Shown one piece after another: positions 16,294 through 24,556 of a DNA stretch of 64,000 bases. Within the stretch, counting starts at the first letter, position 1; the number at the start of each line of letters is the position of its first letter. The stretch is from DASUFZ01 sp035541475 (GTDB taxonomy: Bacteria > Myxococcota_A > UBA9160 > SMWR01): contig DATKND010000101.1 of NCBI GenBank assembly GCA_035541475.1, forward strand, positions 1-64,000, in the 5' to 3' direction. A program made the translations under genes and the position numbers. Below the pieces are notes generated by a model, which did no database searches, was not told the origin of the DNA, and worked only from the letters and a program-made list of their open reading frames with translations.

Positions 16294-17451
16294 ATGGAGT
16301 TCACCTGGCCCGCCGAGCACCTCGCGTTCCGCGACGAGGTCCGCGCGCTGATCCGCGAGTGGCGGACGCCCGAGCTGCTCGAGGAGTATGCGAAGAGCTA
16401 CGGCGCCGACGGCCCGCTGCTGCGCGGCTTCCGCGCCGCGCTCGCGGAGCGCGGCTTCCTGGAGCGCTGCTTCCCGCTCGAAAACGCTGCCGCCGGCGAC
16501 TCCTGGCTCCAGTTCCTCTTCGTCGAGGAGATGGAGTACTGGGGCATGCCCTACGGCAATCTCACGTGGACCTCCATCGGACCGACGCTTTCTCGTTTCG
16601 GTACGGAGGATCAGAAGCGCCGCTACCTGCCGGGCATCCGCGACGGCTCGCTGTGCTTCGCTCTCGGCTACAGCGAGCCGAACGCGGGGAGCGACCTCGC
16701 CTCGCTGCGCACCAAGGCGGTGCGCGTGGGCGACGAGTGGGTGATCGACGGCCAGAAGATCTGGACCTCGCTCGCCGACGTCGCGACGCACATCTGGCTC
16801 GCCGCGCGCACCGACCCGGACGCGCCGAAGCACCAGGGCATCTCGCTCTTCATCGTGCCGCGCACGGCGCCGGGCGTGCGCGTGCGGCCGCTCCAGGCCA
16901 TGTACGGCGGCCACACCAACGAGACCTTCTACGACGGCGTGCGCGTACCCCACGCCGATCTCGTCGGCGCGCCGAACCAGGGCTGGCCGATCATCATGCA
17001 CGCACTGAACTTCGAGCGCGTGGCGCTCGCGGCGACCGGCGCGCTCGCGCGCCTCTTCGACGAGCTCGTCGCCTGGCTCGCGGCCGAGCGCCCGGCGAAG
17101 CTCGCCGACCCGCTCGTCCGCCGGAAGCTCGCGGAGCTCGAGCTCGATCTGCACGAGCACCGCGCGCTCGCGCAGCGAAACGCCTGGATCATCGCGCGGG
17201 GCGGCACGCCGATCGCGGAGGCGTCGATGGCGAAAGTCTCGGGCACGGAGCTGCGCGCGCGCATCGCCAACACCGCGCTCGATCTGCTGGGCCGCGAGGG
17301 CGTGCTCTCCCGCGAGAATGGCGATCTGGCTCCGGCCGAAGGACGGCTCGAGTTCGCCTACCGGATCGCGCCGATCTTCCGCTTCGGCGGCGGCACGAAC
17401 GAGATCATGCGCGACATCATCGCGGCCGCCGGCCTGCGGCTGCCTCGTTAG
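16294..17451 (+). CDS. Acyl-CoA dehydrogenase, first subunit of a pair
   Basis: A 385-residue flavoprotein with the full ACAD order: N-terminal helices, FALGYSEPNAGSDLASL (FAD/substrate), WVIDGQKIWTS, the beta domain and the C-terminal FRFGGGTNEIMRDIIA. The last motif has Gly where mammalian MCAD has its Glu base, as in the bacterial FadE26/28-type enzymes. The next gene is a second, shorter-motif ACAD starting 8 bases on, so the two probably form an alpha2beta2 enzyme like those acting on CoA esters of steroids or other bulky acids. Substrate not determined. Confidence 0.88.
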   Translation: MEFTWPAEHLAFRDEVRALIREWRTPELLEEYAKSYGADGPLLRGFRAALAERGFLERCFPLENAAAGDSWLQFLFVEEMEYWGMPYGNLTWTSIGPTLSRFGTEDQKRRYLPGIRDGSLCFALGYSEPNAGSDLASLRTKAVRVGDEWVIDGQKIWTSLADVATHIWLAARTDPDAPKHQGISLFIVPRTAPGVRVRPLQAMYGGHTNETFYDGVRVPHADLVGAPNQGWPIIMHALNFERVALAATGALARLFDELVAWLAAERPAKLADPLVRRKLAELELDLHEHRALAQRNAWIIARGGTPIAEASMAKVSGTELRARIANTALDLLGREGVLSRENGDLAPAEGRLEFAYRIAPIFRFGGGTNEIMRDIIAAAGLRLPR

Positions 17452-17458
17452 GCCGACC

Positions 17459-18550
17459 GTGGACCTCACGCTCGACACGACGCAGACGCTGCTTCGCGAC
17501 TCCGTGCGCGCGTACCTCGAGGCCGAGCTGCCGTTCGAGCGCATCCGCGCGCTCGAGCGCGAGGGCCGCAGCGACGACGTGCTGTGGAAGGCGCTCTGCG
17601 CGCAGGGCTGGCTCGGCGTGCCGCTGCCCGAGACTTGGGGCGGCGGCGGCGCGTCGCTGGTCGAGGCCGGGCTCGTGCTGGAGGAGCTCGCGAAGCGCGC
17701 GGCGATCGTGCCGGCCGCGGAGGTGCTGGCCTGCCTGCTGGCGCTCGCGCGCGCGGGCGACCCGGAGTCGGCGGCCGCGCTCGCGCGGGACGCGCTGGCC
17801 GGCTCCGCCGTGCCGGTGCCGGCCTGCCTCGAGCCTGGCGGCGACCCGCGCCGTCTGGACCTCGCGCCGCGCGGCGGTCTCCTCCACGGCGAGAAGCGCT
17901 TCGTGGACTACGCGGAGAGTGCCACTCACCATCTGGTGTCGGCGCGCGACGGCGGCGAGCCGGCGCTCTTCCTCGTCGCGCGCGACGCGACGATCTCGCG
18001 CCGGCCGCTTCGCGCGATCGGGCGGACGCCGCAGGCGCACGTGCGCTACGCGGGCTCGCGCGCGACGCGCGTCGGCGGAGCCGGCGCCTGCCGCGAGCTC
18101 GGGCTCTTGTCGCGCCTGTTCGCGGCGGTCCAGTGCCTCGGCGCGGCGCAGGCCGCGCTCGACCAGACCGTCCGCTACGCGAGCGTGCGGGTGCAGTTCG
18201 GACGCGCGATCGGATCGTTCCAGGCGGTGAAGCACCACGCGGCCAACATGGCGATGCGCGTGGAGGCGTCGCGCTTCCTCGTCTACGAGGCGCTGGCGGC
18301 GCACTCGCGCGGCGAGGCGACGCCGCGCCGGATCGCGCTCGCGAAGGCGTCGGCCTCGCGCACGGCGCCCGAGGTCACCTTGCTCGCGCACCAGATCCAC
18401 GGCGGCAACGGCGTGATCGAGGAGAACGACCTCTACTTCTTCACCTTGCGCGGCAAGGACCGCTCGCTCGCGTGGGGCAGCACCGAAGAGTGTCTGGCGG
18501 AGGCCTGCGAGGGCCTCGAGCGCCCGCGCGACTGGCTGCACGGTGCGTAG
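17459..18550 (+). CDS. Acyl-CoA dehydrogenase, second subunit of a pair
   Basis: A 363-residue ACAD-like protein that keeps the fold (LWKALCAQGWLGVPLPETWGG at the start, RVQFGRAIGSFQAVKHHAA and HQIHGGNGVIEENDLYFF at the end). Its middle part is weak: the usual SEPxAGSD FAD motif is missing. This fits the partner subunit of a heterotetrameric ACAD. GTG at 17459 is chosen, 8 bases past the preceding stop. It overlaps the start of the metallophosphoesterase gene by 8 bases. Confidence 0.85.
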   Translation: MDLTLDTTQTLLRDSVRAYLEAELPFERIRALEREGRSDDVLWKALCAQGWLGVPLPETWGGGGASLVEAGLVLEELAKRAAIVPAAEVLACLLALARAGDPESAAALARDALAGSAVPVPACLEPGGDPRRLDLAPRGGLLHGEKRFVDYAESATHHLVSARDGGEPALFLVARDATISRRPLRAIGRTPQAHVRYAGSRATRVGGAGACRELGLLSRLFAAVQCLGAAQAALDQTVRYASVRVQFGRAIGSFQAVKHHAANMAMRVEASRFLVYEALAAHSRGEATPRRIALAKASASRTAPEVTLLAHQIHGGNGVIEENDLYFFTLRGKDRSLAWGSTEECLAEACEGLERPRDWLHGA

Positions 18551-20453
18551 GCGCACCCTCGCGTGGCTCGCCGCGATCGCGATCGGCTGCATCGGTCCCG
18601 GCCACCACGGCGCGCCGCTCGAGCGCGACCGGCTCGCGGGCCCGGCGCCCTGGACCGACGCGCCGCTCGCCGACTCTCCCGACGACTTCCGCTTCGCGCT
18701 CGTGACCGACCGCACCGGCGAGCACCGCGACGCGATCTTCGAGAGCGCGATCGAGAAGCTGAATCTGCTGCGACCGGCCTTCGTGCTCAGCGTCGGCGAC
18801 CTGATCGAGGGCTACACCGAGAACTCCGCCGCGCTCGCCTCGCAGTGGGACGAATTCCAGGGGATCGTGCGGCGCCTCGCGGTCCCCTTCTTCTACGCGC
18901 CGGGCAACCACGACTACTCGAACTCGCGCATGGCCGAGGTGTGGCACGAGCGCTTCGGGCCCTCCTTCTACCGCTTCCGCTACCGCGACGTGCTCTTCGT
19001 GATCCTGAACAGCGAGCTCTTCTCGAGCGTCGGCAATCCCGGGCATCCGATCGAAGGGCCCGACACGCAGGCGGCGCAGATGGAGTTCGTGCGCCGCACG
19101 CTCTCGGAGGAGCCGCAGGCGCGCTTCACCTTCGTGCTGCTGCACCAGCCGCTCTGGGATCGCGAGGATCCGCCCGCCGACTGGCTCGAGGTGGAGTCGC
19201 GGCTCGGCGATCGCCCCTACGCCGTCTTCGCCGGGCACATCCACGCGTACACCAAGCAGGTGCGCCACGACCGTCGCTACATCACGCTCGCGACGACCGG
19301 AGGGCGCTCGCAGCTGCGTGGGCTCGACCGCGGCGAGTTCGACGAGGTAGCGCTCGTCAGCATGACGAGCTCGGGTCCCGTGATCGCGAACCTGCTGCTC
19401 GACGGGATCCAGAACGAGGACGTCCGCACCGAGGCGACGCGCGCGGTGGTCGCCCGTCTCGACCACGCGATCTCGCAGGCGATGGACCGGGTCCCGGAGC
19501 GCGGCTTCCGGGCGGGCGAGGTGCGCTTCACGGTCCGCAACGACGGGCGGGTGCCGCTCACGCTCGAGGGCCGCTTCGAGGCGGGACCGGACCTCGCGCC
19601 GAAGTCGGATCGCGTGTCGGTGCGCGTCGCGCCGGGTGCGGTGGAGAGCGTGCCGGTGCAGCTCCGCGCGGCGCGCGCGCTCGACCTCGCGTCCGCGGCG
19701 CCGGCGCGCGCGCACTGGACGCTCACCAGCGAGGAGCCAAGCGGCCCGGTCTCCGTGGATCTCGAGAGCTGGCTCCTGCCCGATGCGCGCTTCGAGGTTC
19801 CGCGCGCAGCGCGCAAGGTCGTGGTCGACGGCGACCTCTCCGAGTGGCCGCCGCTGCGCTTCGCGGCGCAGGGCCGTCCGAGCCAGGACGGCAACGCGGC
19901 GGGACCGGAGGGCGGCAGCTTCCGCTTCGGCGTGTCGTACGACGATCGCTTCGTCTACGTCGCGGTCGCCGCCACCGATCCGACGCCCTGGTCGGATCCC
20001 GCGCGCTCCGAGCGCGATCAGGATGCGGTGTCGGTGCTGCTCGACGCGCGCCCCGACCCCGCGCGCTCCGCCAACGACGGCTTCTTCCGCGCGATCGCGA
20101 ACGGCTCGATGAAGCAGATGGTGTGGGCCTGGCTCATGCCGGTGGAGGCGCAGCCGGATCCGATCTTCCGGAGCATGATGCCGCCGCTGCCGGAGGGCAC
20201 GCAGCGCGCCGTGAAGCGGACGGCCAAGGGCTACACCGCGGAGCTCGCGATCCCCGCCGCCTTCCTCGACGAGCGCCAGGGCCGGCCCTGGCAGACCTTC
20301 CGACTCGAGGTCGGCCAGCGCGACGTCGACGCCGACGGCCGCGATCAGGTGCAGCACGTGTGGCGGCCGTCGCGCTTCGGCACCGGCTCGGCGCTTCCGG
20401 TCCCCGGATCCGGGACCTTCGTGCGGGCCGGCCAGCCGAGCGCAGCGCGCTAG
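18543..20453 (+). CDS. Metallophosphoesterase lipoprotein with C-terminal CBM9/DOMON-like domain
   Basis: A 636-residue protein. A lipobox ending AIGC at residue 16 marks a lipoprotein. Residues 45-270 are a calcineurin-like phosphoesterase with SVGDLIEG, APGNHDYS, LLHQPLW and FAGHIHAY. Residues 430-630 resemble the family 9 carbohydrate-binding/DOMON fold (VVDGDLSEWPPL, FRFGVSYDDRFVYVAVAATD). It is therefore likely to act on a phosphoester at the cell surface. It overlaps the upstream ACAD by 8 bases, but a shared pathway is not obvious. GTG start. Family A hairpin copy 2 begins 20 bases after the stop. Confidence 0.85.
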   Translation: MRRRTLAWLAAIAIGCIGPGHHGAPLERDRLAGPAPWTDAPLADSPDDFRFALVTDRTGEHRDAIFESAIEKLNLLRPAFVLSVGDLIEGYTENSAALASQWDEFQGIVRRLAVPFFYAPGNHDYSNSRMAEVWHERFGPSFYRFRYRDVLFVILNSELFSSVGNPGHPIEGPDTQAAQMEFVRRTLSEEPQARFTFVLLHQPLWDREDPPADWLEVESRLGDRPYAVFAGHIHAYTKQVRHDRRYITLATTGGRSQLRGLDRGEFDEVALVSMTSSGPVIANLLLDGIQNEDVRTEATRAVVARLDHAISQAMDRVPERGFRAGEVRFTVRNDGRVPLTLEGRFEAGPDLAPKSDRVSVRVAPGAVESVPVQLRAARALDLASAAPARAHWTLTSEEPSGPVSVDLESWLLPDARFEVPRAARKVVVDGDLSEWPPLRFAAQGRPSQDGNAAGPEGGSFRFGVSYDDRFVYVAVAATDPTPWSDPARSERDQDAVSVLLDARPDPARSANDGFFRAIANGSMKQMVWAWLMPVEAQPDPIFRSMMPPLPEGTQRAVKRTAKGYTAELAIPAAFLDERQGRPWQTFRLEVGQRDVDADGRDQVQHVWRPSRFGTGSALPVPGSGTFVRAGQPSAAR

Positions 20454-20471
20454 TCGGCTGCTAGTCGGCTG
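20450..20471 (+). repeat. Tandem duplication of an 11-base unit
   Basis: The unit CTAGTCGGCTG occurs twice in tandem (20450-20460 and 20461-20471). The first copy contains the stop codon of the metallophosphoesterase gene and the second repeats an in-frame-looking TAG. It abuts the family A hairpin and may mark slippage when that element arrived. Confidence 0.6.
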
Positions 20472-20472
20472 A

Positions 20473-20538
20473 GGGGAGCGAGGCAGAGGTCCCTGCGGCA
20501 GCCATCTGTTCCTCCTCGGGACCTCTGCCTCGCTCCCC
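20473..20538. terminator. Family A hairpin repeat, copy 2 (convergent gap)
   Basis: A perfect 21-base-pair stem: arms 20473-20493 and 20518-20538 with no mismatch. The 24-base loop (20494-20517) differs from copies 1 and 3 at one base. It fills almost the whole gap between the metallophosphoesterase stop (20453) and the UbiA stop (20547). Confidence 0.7.
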
Positions 20539-20546
20539 ATCGGCCG

Positions 20547-21446
20547 TCAGAGCGTCGCGAGGAAGCCGGTCAGCGCGATCAGCGCGCCCGCCACGTAGCT
20601 CTGCGGGTCGGCCGCGGCGAAGAGCAGCGGGTCGTCGGGCAGCTCGCCGCGTCCGGCCAGGAACCAGATGCGCGTCAGCCAGTAGAGCAGCACGGGACAC
20701 ACGGCCCAGAGCAGCTGCGGCGTCGCATAGAGCCGCATCACGTCGCTCGAGCTGATGTAGAGCGCGAGCACGAGCACGGAGAGATAGCCGGAGGTCGAGC
20801 CGAGCATCTGGATCAGCGCGAGATCCTCGGGCTGGTAGCCGCGGCGCGCGGGCGACGCGCCCGGCGAGCTCTCTGCGAGCTGCCGCAGCTCGCAGAACCG
20901 CTTCACGAAGGCGAGCGAGAGAAAGAGGAAGAGCGAGAAGCCGAGCAGCCACTGCGAGATCTCGACGTTTGCGGCGACCGCGCCCGCGAAGAGGCGCAGC
21001 GAGTAGAGCGCCGAGAGCAGCAACACGTCGAGGAAGACCATCTGCTTCAGCCACAGCGAGTACGCGATGGTCAGCGCGCCGTAGAGCGCGAGCAGGAGGA
21101 GGAACGACGGGCCGACCCGCGTGGCGAGTCCGAGCGCCGCGGCGAGCAGCGCCGCGAAGAGCAGGCCGCCCTGACGCGCCGAGAGATGGCCCGCCGCGAA
21201 CGGGCGATGGCGCTTGCGCGGGTGCTGGCGGTCGGCCTCGCGATCGAGCAGGTCGTTCAGGACGTAGCCGCCGGACGCGCACAGGCAGAAGGCCACGAAG
21301 CCCTGCAGCGCGCCGAGCAGACGCGGCGCATCCAGCACGTCGTGCGCGAGCAGCACCGGAACGAAGAGCAGCAGGTTCTTGATCCACTGCTGCGGCCGCA
21401 GCGCGCGGAGCGTCGCGCGAACGACCGACGGGCGCGGGTCCGACAT
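20547..21446 (-). CDS. UbiA-family prenyltransferase, DPPR-synthase-like
   Basis: A 299-residue membrane protein with about eight spans. The prenyl-diphosphate site NDLLDREADRQHPRKRHRP (NDxxDxxxD) and the opening ALRPQQWIKNLLLFVP resemble decaprenyl-phosphate phosphoribosyltransferase (Rv3806c type) more than ubiquinone-pathway UbiA. The second aspartate motif of classical UbiA is not obvious. It would join a polyprenyl phosphate or diphosphate to a sugar phosphate or aromatic acceptor. The start is ATG 21444-21446. No arabinan genes are nearby, so the product is uncertain. Confidence 0.82.
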   Translation of the reverse strand: MSDPRPSVVRATLRALRPQQWIKNLLLFVPVLLAHDVLDAPRLLGALQGFVAFCLCASGGYVLNDLLDREADRQHPRKRHRPFAAGHLSARQGGLLFAALLAAALGLATRVGPSFLLLLALYGALTIAYSLWLKQMVFLDVLLLSALYSLRLFAGAVAANVEISQWLLGFSLFLFLSLAFVKRFCELRQLAESSPGASPARRGYQPEDLALIQMLGSTSGYLSVLVLALYISSSDVMRLYATPQLLWAVCPVLLYWLTRIWFLAGRGELPDDPLLFAAADPQSYVAGALIALTGFLATL

Positions 21447-21465
21447 GCGCGCGCACGCTAGCTCA

Positions 21466-21550
21466 GCCCGACCTTCGCGCTCGCTATTCGCTCGCGCTCG
21501 GGCTGCGGGCCTTCGCTCGGCTTCGCCTCGCTGCGCGTCGGCCGACTCAT
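21466..21550 (-). repeat. Family B dispersed repeat, long copy
   Basis: Reverse-strand copy with hairpin (GTCGGCCGAC...GTCGGCCGAC near 21526-21550), core GCGCAGCGAGGC (about 21500-21525) and the second palindromic segment (GCGCGAGCGAATAGCGAGCGC near 21474-21494) otherwise seen only at 7746-7843. The stop and last codons of gluQ lie inside the hairpin. It fills the gap between gluQ and the UbiA gene. Confidence 0.75.
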
Positions 21551-22527
21551 GTGTCGGCCGACTTGCCCGACGAGGCGACGAGTACGAGCGCATCGCCGGT
21601 CCAGCGGACGACGCGGTCGGCCTCCGCGACGCGCGACCACGAGAATCCCGGCAGCAGCTCGGTCGGCGCGATGTCTTCGGGCCGGGGCAGCAGCCCGGCC
21701 GCGAAGGCGAGCCAGCCGCAGAGGGCGCGCGCCGGGTACGCGCGCCGCAGTGCCGCGGCGCCGACCGCGCCGTGGAGCTTCGCGAGCTTCGGACCGCGCT
21801 CCTCGAGCAACAGCAGGTGGTGGCGGTAGCGCGGGCGCAGCAGACCCAGCAGATCCTGCAGCGCGGCCTGGGTCGCGGTCGACGGCGCCAGGTCGCGGCC
21901 GCGCACGACCCGCGTGACCTCGATCCCGCCGTCGTCGACGACACCCGCGAGCTGATAGGCGACCGAGCCGTCGCGCCGGCGCACGATCGGGTCGCCGCGC
22001 AGGGCGAAGGGATCCTGCGAGAGATCGAGCCCGCTCTCGTCCGCGATCTCGATGCGACCGGCCGGCAGCGCCACGCGCAGCGGCTCGGCGCACGCGCGCC
22101 AGCCGCCGGGCGGGAGCTCGCGGCCCCGACACGTCCCGGGGTAGCGGAGCTCGCCGTCCTCCGCCGGCTCAGCCCGCTCGCGGAGCGTCCTGCGGCTGCA
22201 ACGACACGGATAGAGAAGGCCGCGCTCGGCCAGCCGGTCGAGCGCGGCGGCGTGCGCCTCCGCGGACTCGTGCTGGAAACGAACGGCGTCCCACTCGAGC
22301 CCGAGCCACTCGAGGTCGCGGCGCAGGGCGTCGGCGAGCTCGGGGCGCGAGCGCTCAGGGTCGAGGTCCTCGATCCGCAGCACGATGCGTCCGCGGAGGC
22401 TGCGCGCGTCGAGCCAGCAGAGCAGCGCGGCGAGCAGGGTGCCCGGATGAGCGGGGCCTGTGGAGGAGGGCGCGAATCGGCCGATCTCGACGGAATCCGC
22501 CGGGTCGACTCGATGGCTCGTCGACAT
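21547..22527 (-). CDS. gluQ: Glutamyl-Q tRNA(Asp) synthetase
   Basis: A 326-residue paralogue of the GluRS catalytic domain that lacks the anticodon-binding domain. The HIGH-like motif is GRFAPSSTGPAHPGTLLAA, the zinc cysteines are in YPCRCSRR and YPGTCRG, and the KMSKS-like loop is GPKLAKLHG. It attaches glutamate to queuosine in tRNA(Asp). The start at 22527 is preferred over an in-frame ATG at 22569 because TGGAG lies 8 bases upstream. The last residues (SSGKSADT) are encoded within a family B repeat, so the natural C-terminus may have been altered by its insertion. Confidence 0.9.
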   Translation of the reverse strand: MSTSHRVDPADSVEIGRFAPSSTGPAHPGTLLAALLCWLDARSLRGRIVLRIEDLDPERSRPELADALRRDLEWLGLEWDAVRFQHESAEAHAAALDRLAERGLLYPCRCSRRTLRERAEPAEDGELRYPGTCRGRELPPGGWRACAEPLRVALPAGRIEIADESGLDLSQDPFALRGDPIVRRRDGSVAYQLAGVVDDGGIEVTRVVRGRDLAPSTATQAALQDLLGLLRPRYRHHLLLLEERGPKLAKLHGAVGAAALRRAYPARALCGWLAFAAGLLPRPEDIAPTELLPGFSWSRVAEADRVVRWTGDALVLVASSGKSADT

Positions 22528-22555
22528 CGTCGACTCCAGCGATCGCGGGCGCGCC

Positions 22556-22563
22556 AGTATACT
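22556..22563. promoter_or_regulatory. Palindromic AGTATACT, possible two-way -10 region
   Basis: AGTATACT is a rare AT-rich palindrome here and gives TATACT on both strands. On the minus strand it lies about 30 bases before the gluQ start. It could be the -10 box for gluQ or, less likely because of the distance, for the secreted protein gene at 22675. No clear -35 is seen. Confidence 0.4.
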
Positions 22564-22674
22564 GATCACGCCTTTGCGACCGACGTTGCCTGCGGGTGAC
22601 CTCGGTCACAGCGCCCGACGTGCCGGACGCCGAACTTTCTCGCGGGATCGATTGCGGATCACTTGGGGGACTCG

Positions 22675-23511
22675 ATGGCACGAGGTGTGACGGCGACCCG
22701 GCTGGCAGCTGCACTGTTCTGCGTACTGGCGTTCAGCGCCGAGGCGTGGGCGCGCACCGAGACGCTGCACTGGAGTCAGACCGATCCTTCGACCGTCGAC
22801 GGCTTCTACGTCTATTGGACGCCGACGGGTGGGTCGGAGTCCCAGGTGAACGTGAGCCTGCCGGCGCAGGACTCGCAGGGCTTCGTCACCTCGGTCACCG
22901 TGAGCGACGGCGTGGACGTGAGCTTCGCGGTGTCGGCGTACAACGAGGGCGGAGAGAGCCCGCGTTCGAACTCGATCTGCCGCGGTGCCACTCCGGGCGC
23001 GGCGTGCGGCACGACCAGCTCGACGCCGCCGCCGTCCGGTGGAGGCGGCTCGACGACCGCCAGCTCGGCCATCGCCGGCTTCAGGCTCTGGGACGCCAAC
23101 ACGGACACCGTGATCGATTCCAACTTCACCGGAACTGGCAAGGTGATCACGGCCAGCTGCACCTCGATCGAGATCCGGGGCAACTCGTACCTCGCGGCTG
23201 ATTCGGGCAGCATCAAGAAGCAGCTCTGCTCGGGCACGACGTGCGCTCAGGCCGCCTGCGGTCAGGCGAACGTCTCCTACGAGAACGACCCGCCCTTCGC
23301 CTGGGAAGACGACGCGGGCATCGGGAAGTTCAACTGCGCGCCGTCGCTTGCCGTGAACGGGACGTGGACCCTGCTCGTGACCCCGTACGACGGCAAGAAC
23401 TGCAGCGGCGCGCAAGGCACGGCCCTCAGCGTGACGTTCTCCGTGCAGACCGGAGGCGCCACGTCGGCCCCGACGCTCGGCGCGCCGGGCAAGCCGTACC
23501 TGGTCCAATAG
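22675..23511 (+). CDS. Secreted protein with fibronectin-III-like repeat, unknown function
   Basis: A 278-residue exported protein. The signal peptide is residues 1-25 (AALFCVLAFSAEAWA). Residues 30-100 look like a fibronectin type III unit (TVDGFYVYWTP, VSFAVSAYNEGGESPRS). A PPPSGGGGS linker follows, then a Cys-containing beta-rich domain (residues 125-265) with FRLWDANTDTVID and NGTWTLLVTPYDG. It resembles extracellular adhesin or polymer-binding modules, but I know no specific family. ATG at 22675 is preferred over TTG 22663 because GGGGGA lies about 6 bases upstream. Confidence 0.75.
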   Translation: MARGVTATRLAAALFCVLAFSAEAWARTETLHWSQTDPSTVDGFYVYWTPTGGSESQVNVSLPAQDSQGFVTSVTVSDGVDVSFAVSAYNEGGESPRSNSICRGATPGAACGTTSSTPPPSGGGGSTTASSAIAGFRLWDANTDTVIDSNFTGTGKVITASCTSIEIRGNSYLAADSGSIKKQLCSGTTCAQAACGQANVSYENDPPFAWEDDAGIGKFNCAPSLAVNGTWTLLVTPYDGKNCSGAQGTALSVTFSVQTGGATSAPTLGAPGKPYLVQ

Positions 23512-23635
23512 CAAGGAGGCCGACTCCCAGGAGTCGGCCGACGCGCAGCGAGGCGAGCCGTCAGGCGCGCAGCGAGGCGAAGCCGAGCGAAGATCGCACG
23601 GGCTTGCCGAGCGAAGGTCCGGTAAGGCCGAGGCT
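23509..23635 (+). repeat. Family B dispersed repeat with internal partial duplication
   Basis: Starts on the stop codon of the secreted protein gene (TAGCAAGGAGGCCGAC). It has a hairpin GCCGACTCC-CA-GGAGTCGGC, then the core twice: a shortened copy near 23542-23560 and a full copy near 23566-23592. A degenerate tail runs to the convergent SDR stop. Confidence 0.7.
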
Positions 23636-24470
23636 ACGGTCGCTTCGGGCGATTGGTCCAGCGCCGGTCGGCGGGTGACCAGAACCACCCGCCGCCGGCG
23701 AGCGTGCCGCCGTCGGTCGGCAAGGTGTGGCCGGTGACGAAGCGCGAGAGATCCGACGCGAGGAAGAGCACCGCGTCGGCCTGCTCCTCGGGCTCGGCCA
23801 CGCGTCCGACCGGCGCCCAGCTCTCCCACATCGCCTCGTCGCCGGGCGCCGCGAGCGCGCGGTAGTCGACCTGCGGCGTCTGCGTGAGATCGGGCGCGAC
23901 ACCGTTCACGCGGATGCCGCGTCGTCCGAGCTCGAGCGCGAGGCAGCGCGTGAAGTGGACGACGGCCGCCTTGAACGCGCCGTAGACCGGATCGGCGGGG
24001 TAGCCGCGAAGCCCCTCGACCGAGGAGACGTTGACGATCGCGCCGCTGCGCCGCTCGATCATCGACGGCACGAAGGCATGCGTCACCAGGAAGACGTGGT
24101 GGAGGTTCACGCGGTAGAGCGCGTCCCAGTGCGCGGGATCGGAGCGCGAGAAGGGCACGGCGCGCAGAAAATCGCCGACGTTGTTGACGAGCACGTCGAC
24201 GCGCCCGCGACGCGCGAGCACGTCGCGCGCGAAGGCGCGCACGGCGGCCGGCTCGCGCACGTCGACGGCGCTCGCGTGCGCGTCGCCGCCGGCCGCGCGG
24301 ATCGCGCGCAGGGCTTCGTCCGCGCGCGACGCGTCGATCTCCGCGATCTCGACCCGCGCGCCGTGCTCCGCGAAGCGCCTCGCCACGGCCGCGCCGATGC
24401 CGGCGCCGCCGCCCGTCACGACCGCGACCCGGCCGTCGAGCAGTCGGTCCTCGTGATGCGAAGAAGTCAC
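23634..24470 (-). CDS. Short-chain dehydrogenase/reductase
   Basis: A 278-residue SDR with VAVVTGGGAGIGAAVARRF, VDVREP, VDVLVNNVGDF, Ser in NVSSVEGLRG and the YGAFK active site, so all catalytic residues are present. GRVAEPEEQADAVLFLASD and TGHTLPTDGGT are typical of the classical subgroup. Residues 255-278 (GGGWFWSPADRRWTNRPKRP) form a Trp-rich tail also seen in related bacterial mycofactocin-associated or terpene-type SDRs. GTG at 24468-24470. It is divergent from the HerA-like gene. Confidence 0.85.
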   Translation of the reverse strand: MTSSHHEDRLLDGRVAVVTGGGAGIGAAVARRFAEHGARVEIAEIDASRADEALRAIRAAGGDAHASAVDVREPAAVRAFARDVLARRGRVDVLVNNVGDFLRAVPFSRSDPAHWDALYRVNLHHVFLVTHAFVPSMIERRSGAIVNVSSVEGLRGYPADPVYGAFKAAVVHFTRCLALELGRRGIRVNGVAPDLTQTPQVDYRALAAPGDEAMWESWAPVGRVAEPEEQADAVLFLASDLSRFVTGHTLPTDGGTLAGGGWFWSPADRRWTNRPKRP

Positions 24471-24556
24471 GAGTCGCCGAGGCAGAGGGCCGCGAGGATT
24501 CCGCGCGTGGCACGCATGGGTGTCGATTATGCTCGTACCACGCGGAGAACGCAGCG

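Noticed and set aside
20450..20471. 11-base tandem as an attachment site
   Set aside because: Only two copies, no integrase nearby and no matching half-site; local slippage at the repeat edge is more likely.
22570..22674. Riboswitch (cyclic di-GMP type) ahead of the secreted protein gene
   Set aside because: Only a short palindrome GTGACCTCGGTCAC is present; the conserved cores of known riboswitch classes are missing.
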